A stretch of DNA of 26,624 bases from Sandaracinobacteroides sp041909755 (GTDB lineage Bacteria; Pseudomonadota; Alphaproteobacteria; Sphingomonadales; Sphingomonadaceae): assembly GCF_041909755.1 (NCBI RefSeq), contig NZ_JAYRCW010000030.1, forward strand, positions 1-26,624, in the 5' to 3' direction. The position numbers and the translations under genes were made by a program. Positions 25,197 to 26,624 of the stretch are shown piece by piece. Numbering within the stretch: the first letter of the stretch is position 1; each line of letters opens with the position of its first letter. The notes beneath the pieces are model-generated. The model was not told the origin of the DNA. It searched no databases and worked only from the letters and a program-made list of their open reading frames with translations.

Positions 25197-26598
25197 GCGC
25201 AAGTCCCTGAGTGAAGTGATGCAACACGGCCATGGGCATGCGCTTGCCAAGACCCTGTCCTGGCCGCACCTGATCGCGCTGGGCGTGGGGGCGATCGTGG
25301 GCACCGGCATCTATACGCTGACGGGCGTCGGCGCGGAACGCGCCGGCCCGGCCGTGATCCTCGCCTTCGCGATCGCCGGCGCGGTGTGCGCCTGCGCGGC
25401 GCTGGCCTATACCGAACTCGCCACCATGATCCCGGCGGCGGGCAGCGCCTATACCTTCAGCTATGCCGCAATTGGCGAAGCCGCCGCCTGGGTGGTGGGG
25501 TGGAGCCTGATCCTCGAATATTCGCTGGCCTGTTCCACCGTGGCGGTCGGCTGGTCGGGCTATCTGGTCGGCTGGATCCAGTCAGCCGGGGTCGAACTGC
25601 CGCAGGCGCTGCTGGTGGGGCCGCATGCGGGCGGCATCATCAACCTGCCCGCCGTGCTGGTCGCGCTGGCGGTGATGGGCATGCTGATCGCGGGCACGCG
25701 GGAAAGCGCCACGCTGAACATCATCCTGGTGATCATCAAGCTGGTGGCGCTCGGCGCGTTCATCCTGTTCGCCATGCCCGCCTTCGACAGCGGCAATCTG
25801 AAGCCCTTCATGCCCTATGGCTTCGGCTCCACGCTGGATGCCGACGGCGTGCAGCGCGGGGTGATGGCGGCGGCGGCCATCGTCTTCTTCGCCTTCTATG
25901 GCTTTGATGCCGTCGCAACCTCTGCCGAGGAAGCCAAGAACCCCAAGCGGGATCTGACGATCGGCATCATCGGTTCGATGGCCGTCTGCACGCTGATCTA
26001 CATGCTGGTCGCCGTGGCGGCCGTGGGCGCGCTGCCGCACACCGAGCTCGCCAACTCCCCCGAACCGCTGGCCCTGGTGCTGCGCACGCTGAACCAGCCG
26101 CTGGCCGCGCATCTTGTGGCGCTGGCCGCCATCATCGCCCTGCCCTCGGTCATCCTGGTGATGATGTACGGGCAAAGCCGCATCTTCTTCGTGATGGCGC
26201 GCGACGGGCTGCTGCCGCGCCGCCTCGCGAAGGTGAGCCCGCGCACCGGCGCACCGACGCTGATCACCATCATCACCGGCATTTCCATCGCCGGCGTGGC
26301 GGGCATCTTCCGCCTGGACGAAATCGCCGAACTGGCGAACGCCGGCACGCTGCTGGCCTTCATCTCGGTCGGCGCCTGTCTGATGATCCTGCGCTGCACC
26401 GCACCCAACGCCGAACGGCTGTTCCGCAGCCCGGCCCCCTTCGTGGTGGGGACGCTGGCGATCCTGGGCTGCCTGTATCTGCTGTTCAGCCTGCCGACGA
26501 CGACACTGGTGCGCTTCGGCTTCTGGAACCTGATCGGGCTTGCGATCTACTTCGCCTACAGCCGGCGGCACAGCCTGATGGCGAAGGCCGCGGGCTGA
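25186..26598 (+). CDS. APC-superfamily amino acid permease (CAT/YfnA-like)
   Basis: This 470-residue inner-membrane transporter has about 12 hydrophobic segments. Family markers are HLIALGVGAIVGTGIYTLTG in helix 1, AALAYTELATMIPAAGSAYTF in helices 2-3, FFAFYGFDAVATSAEEAKNPKRDL in helix 6, and QSRIFFVMARDGLLPRRLAKV. It resembles cationic amino acid transporter-type permeases, but substrate cannot be read from sequence. Its place as the last gene of the hydroxyproline operon, overlapping the GntR gene by 11 bp, suggests uptake of hydroxyproline, proline or a short peptide (inference). GGAAAGG lies upstream of the ATG at 25186. Only 26 bases follow the stop in the window, with no visible terminator. 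Confidence 0.9.
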   Translation: MFSRRKSLSEVMQHGHGHALAKTLSWPHLIALGVGAIVGTGIYTLTGVGAERAGPAVILAFAIAGAVCACAALAYTELATMIPAAGSAYTFSYAAIGEAAAWVVGWSLILEYSLACSTVAVGWSGYLVGWIQSAGVELPQALLVGPHAGGIINLPAVLVALAVMGMLIAGTRESATLNIILVIIKLVALGAFILFAMPAFDSGNLKPFMPYGFGSTLDADGVQRGVMAAAAIVFFAFYGFDAVATSAEEAKNPKRDLTIGIIGSMAVCTLIYMLVAVAAVGALPHTELANSPEPLALVLRTLNQPLAAHLVALAAIIALPSVILVMMYGQSRIFFVMARDGLLPRRLAKVSPRTGAPTLITIITGISIAGVAGIFRLDEIAELANAGTLLAFISVGACLMILRCTAPNAERLFRSPAPFVVGTLAILGCLYLLFSLPTTTLVRFGFWNLIGLAIYFAYSRRHSLMAKAAG

Positions 26599-26624
26599 TC
26601 CCAATGCGAAAGCGCGCGCGACGG

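Overview
The window looks like chromosomal DNA of a sphingomonad-type alphaproteobacterium (order Sphingomonadales). This rests on high GC, the giant glycine-rich QSIGGGGG-type surface autotransporter, the accompanying XRE-type regulator, and a CYP153-like P450. The placement is inference from family content; no phylogenetic marker was compared.

Left part (1-6373, minus strand). A very large exported glycine-rich repeat protein runs off the left edge of the window. Its C-terminal part, where a beta-barrel is expected, is not seen. Behind it lies an XRE-family regulator. The 5' regions of both genes carry clustered GATGC-type elements and share a 14-nt sequence with one mismatch, which suggests that the regulator controls itself and the surface protein.

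Middle part (6573-14913) is mostly housekeeping. It holds tRNA-Thr(UGU), phosphoenolpyruvate carboxylase (ppc), a divergent YifB/ComM-like AAA ATPase, a small DUF805 membrane protein with a strong terminator hairpin, a CYP153-like cytochrome P450, a DAACS-family dicarboxylate/amino-acid symporter and a HAD phosphatase.

Right part (14936-26598) is the most interesting. Nine genes in three tightly packed transcription units make a coherent candidate system for using hydroxyproline-containing glycopeptides such as plant extensins. Unit 1 (+) encodes a Tat-exported GH127 beta-L-arabinofuranosidase-like enzyme, an LDH2-family imino-acid reductase, and an exported DUF885 metallopeptidase-like protein; the genes are joined by 4-bp ATGA overlaps. 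Unit 2 (-) encodes an FAD D-amino acid (D-hydroxyproline) dehydrogenase coupled by a 4-bp overlap to an M24 Xaa-Pro-type peptidase. Unit 3 (+) encodes a DHDPS-family Pyr4H2C deaminase, a 4-hydroxyproline epimerase with both catalytic cysteines, a GntR/FCD regulator with a TTG start, and an APC amino-acid permease. A perfect 14-bp palindrome TATCGTATACGATA lies between units 2 and 3. A 13/14 copy overlaps the -10 box of unit 1. The GntR protein could therefore control all nine genes from two operators.

Proposed flow (inference): GH127 removes beta-linked arabinofuranose from Hyp, DUF885 and M24 peptidases release Hyp, and the permease imports it. The epimerase, FAD dehydrogenase and deaminase then convert it to alpha-ketoglutarate semialdehyde. 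The final semialdehyde dehydrogenase, any TonB receptor and arabinose catabolism genes are not in this window.
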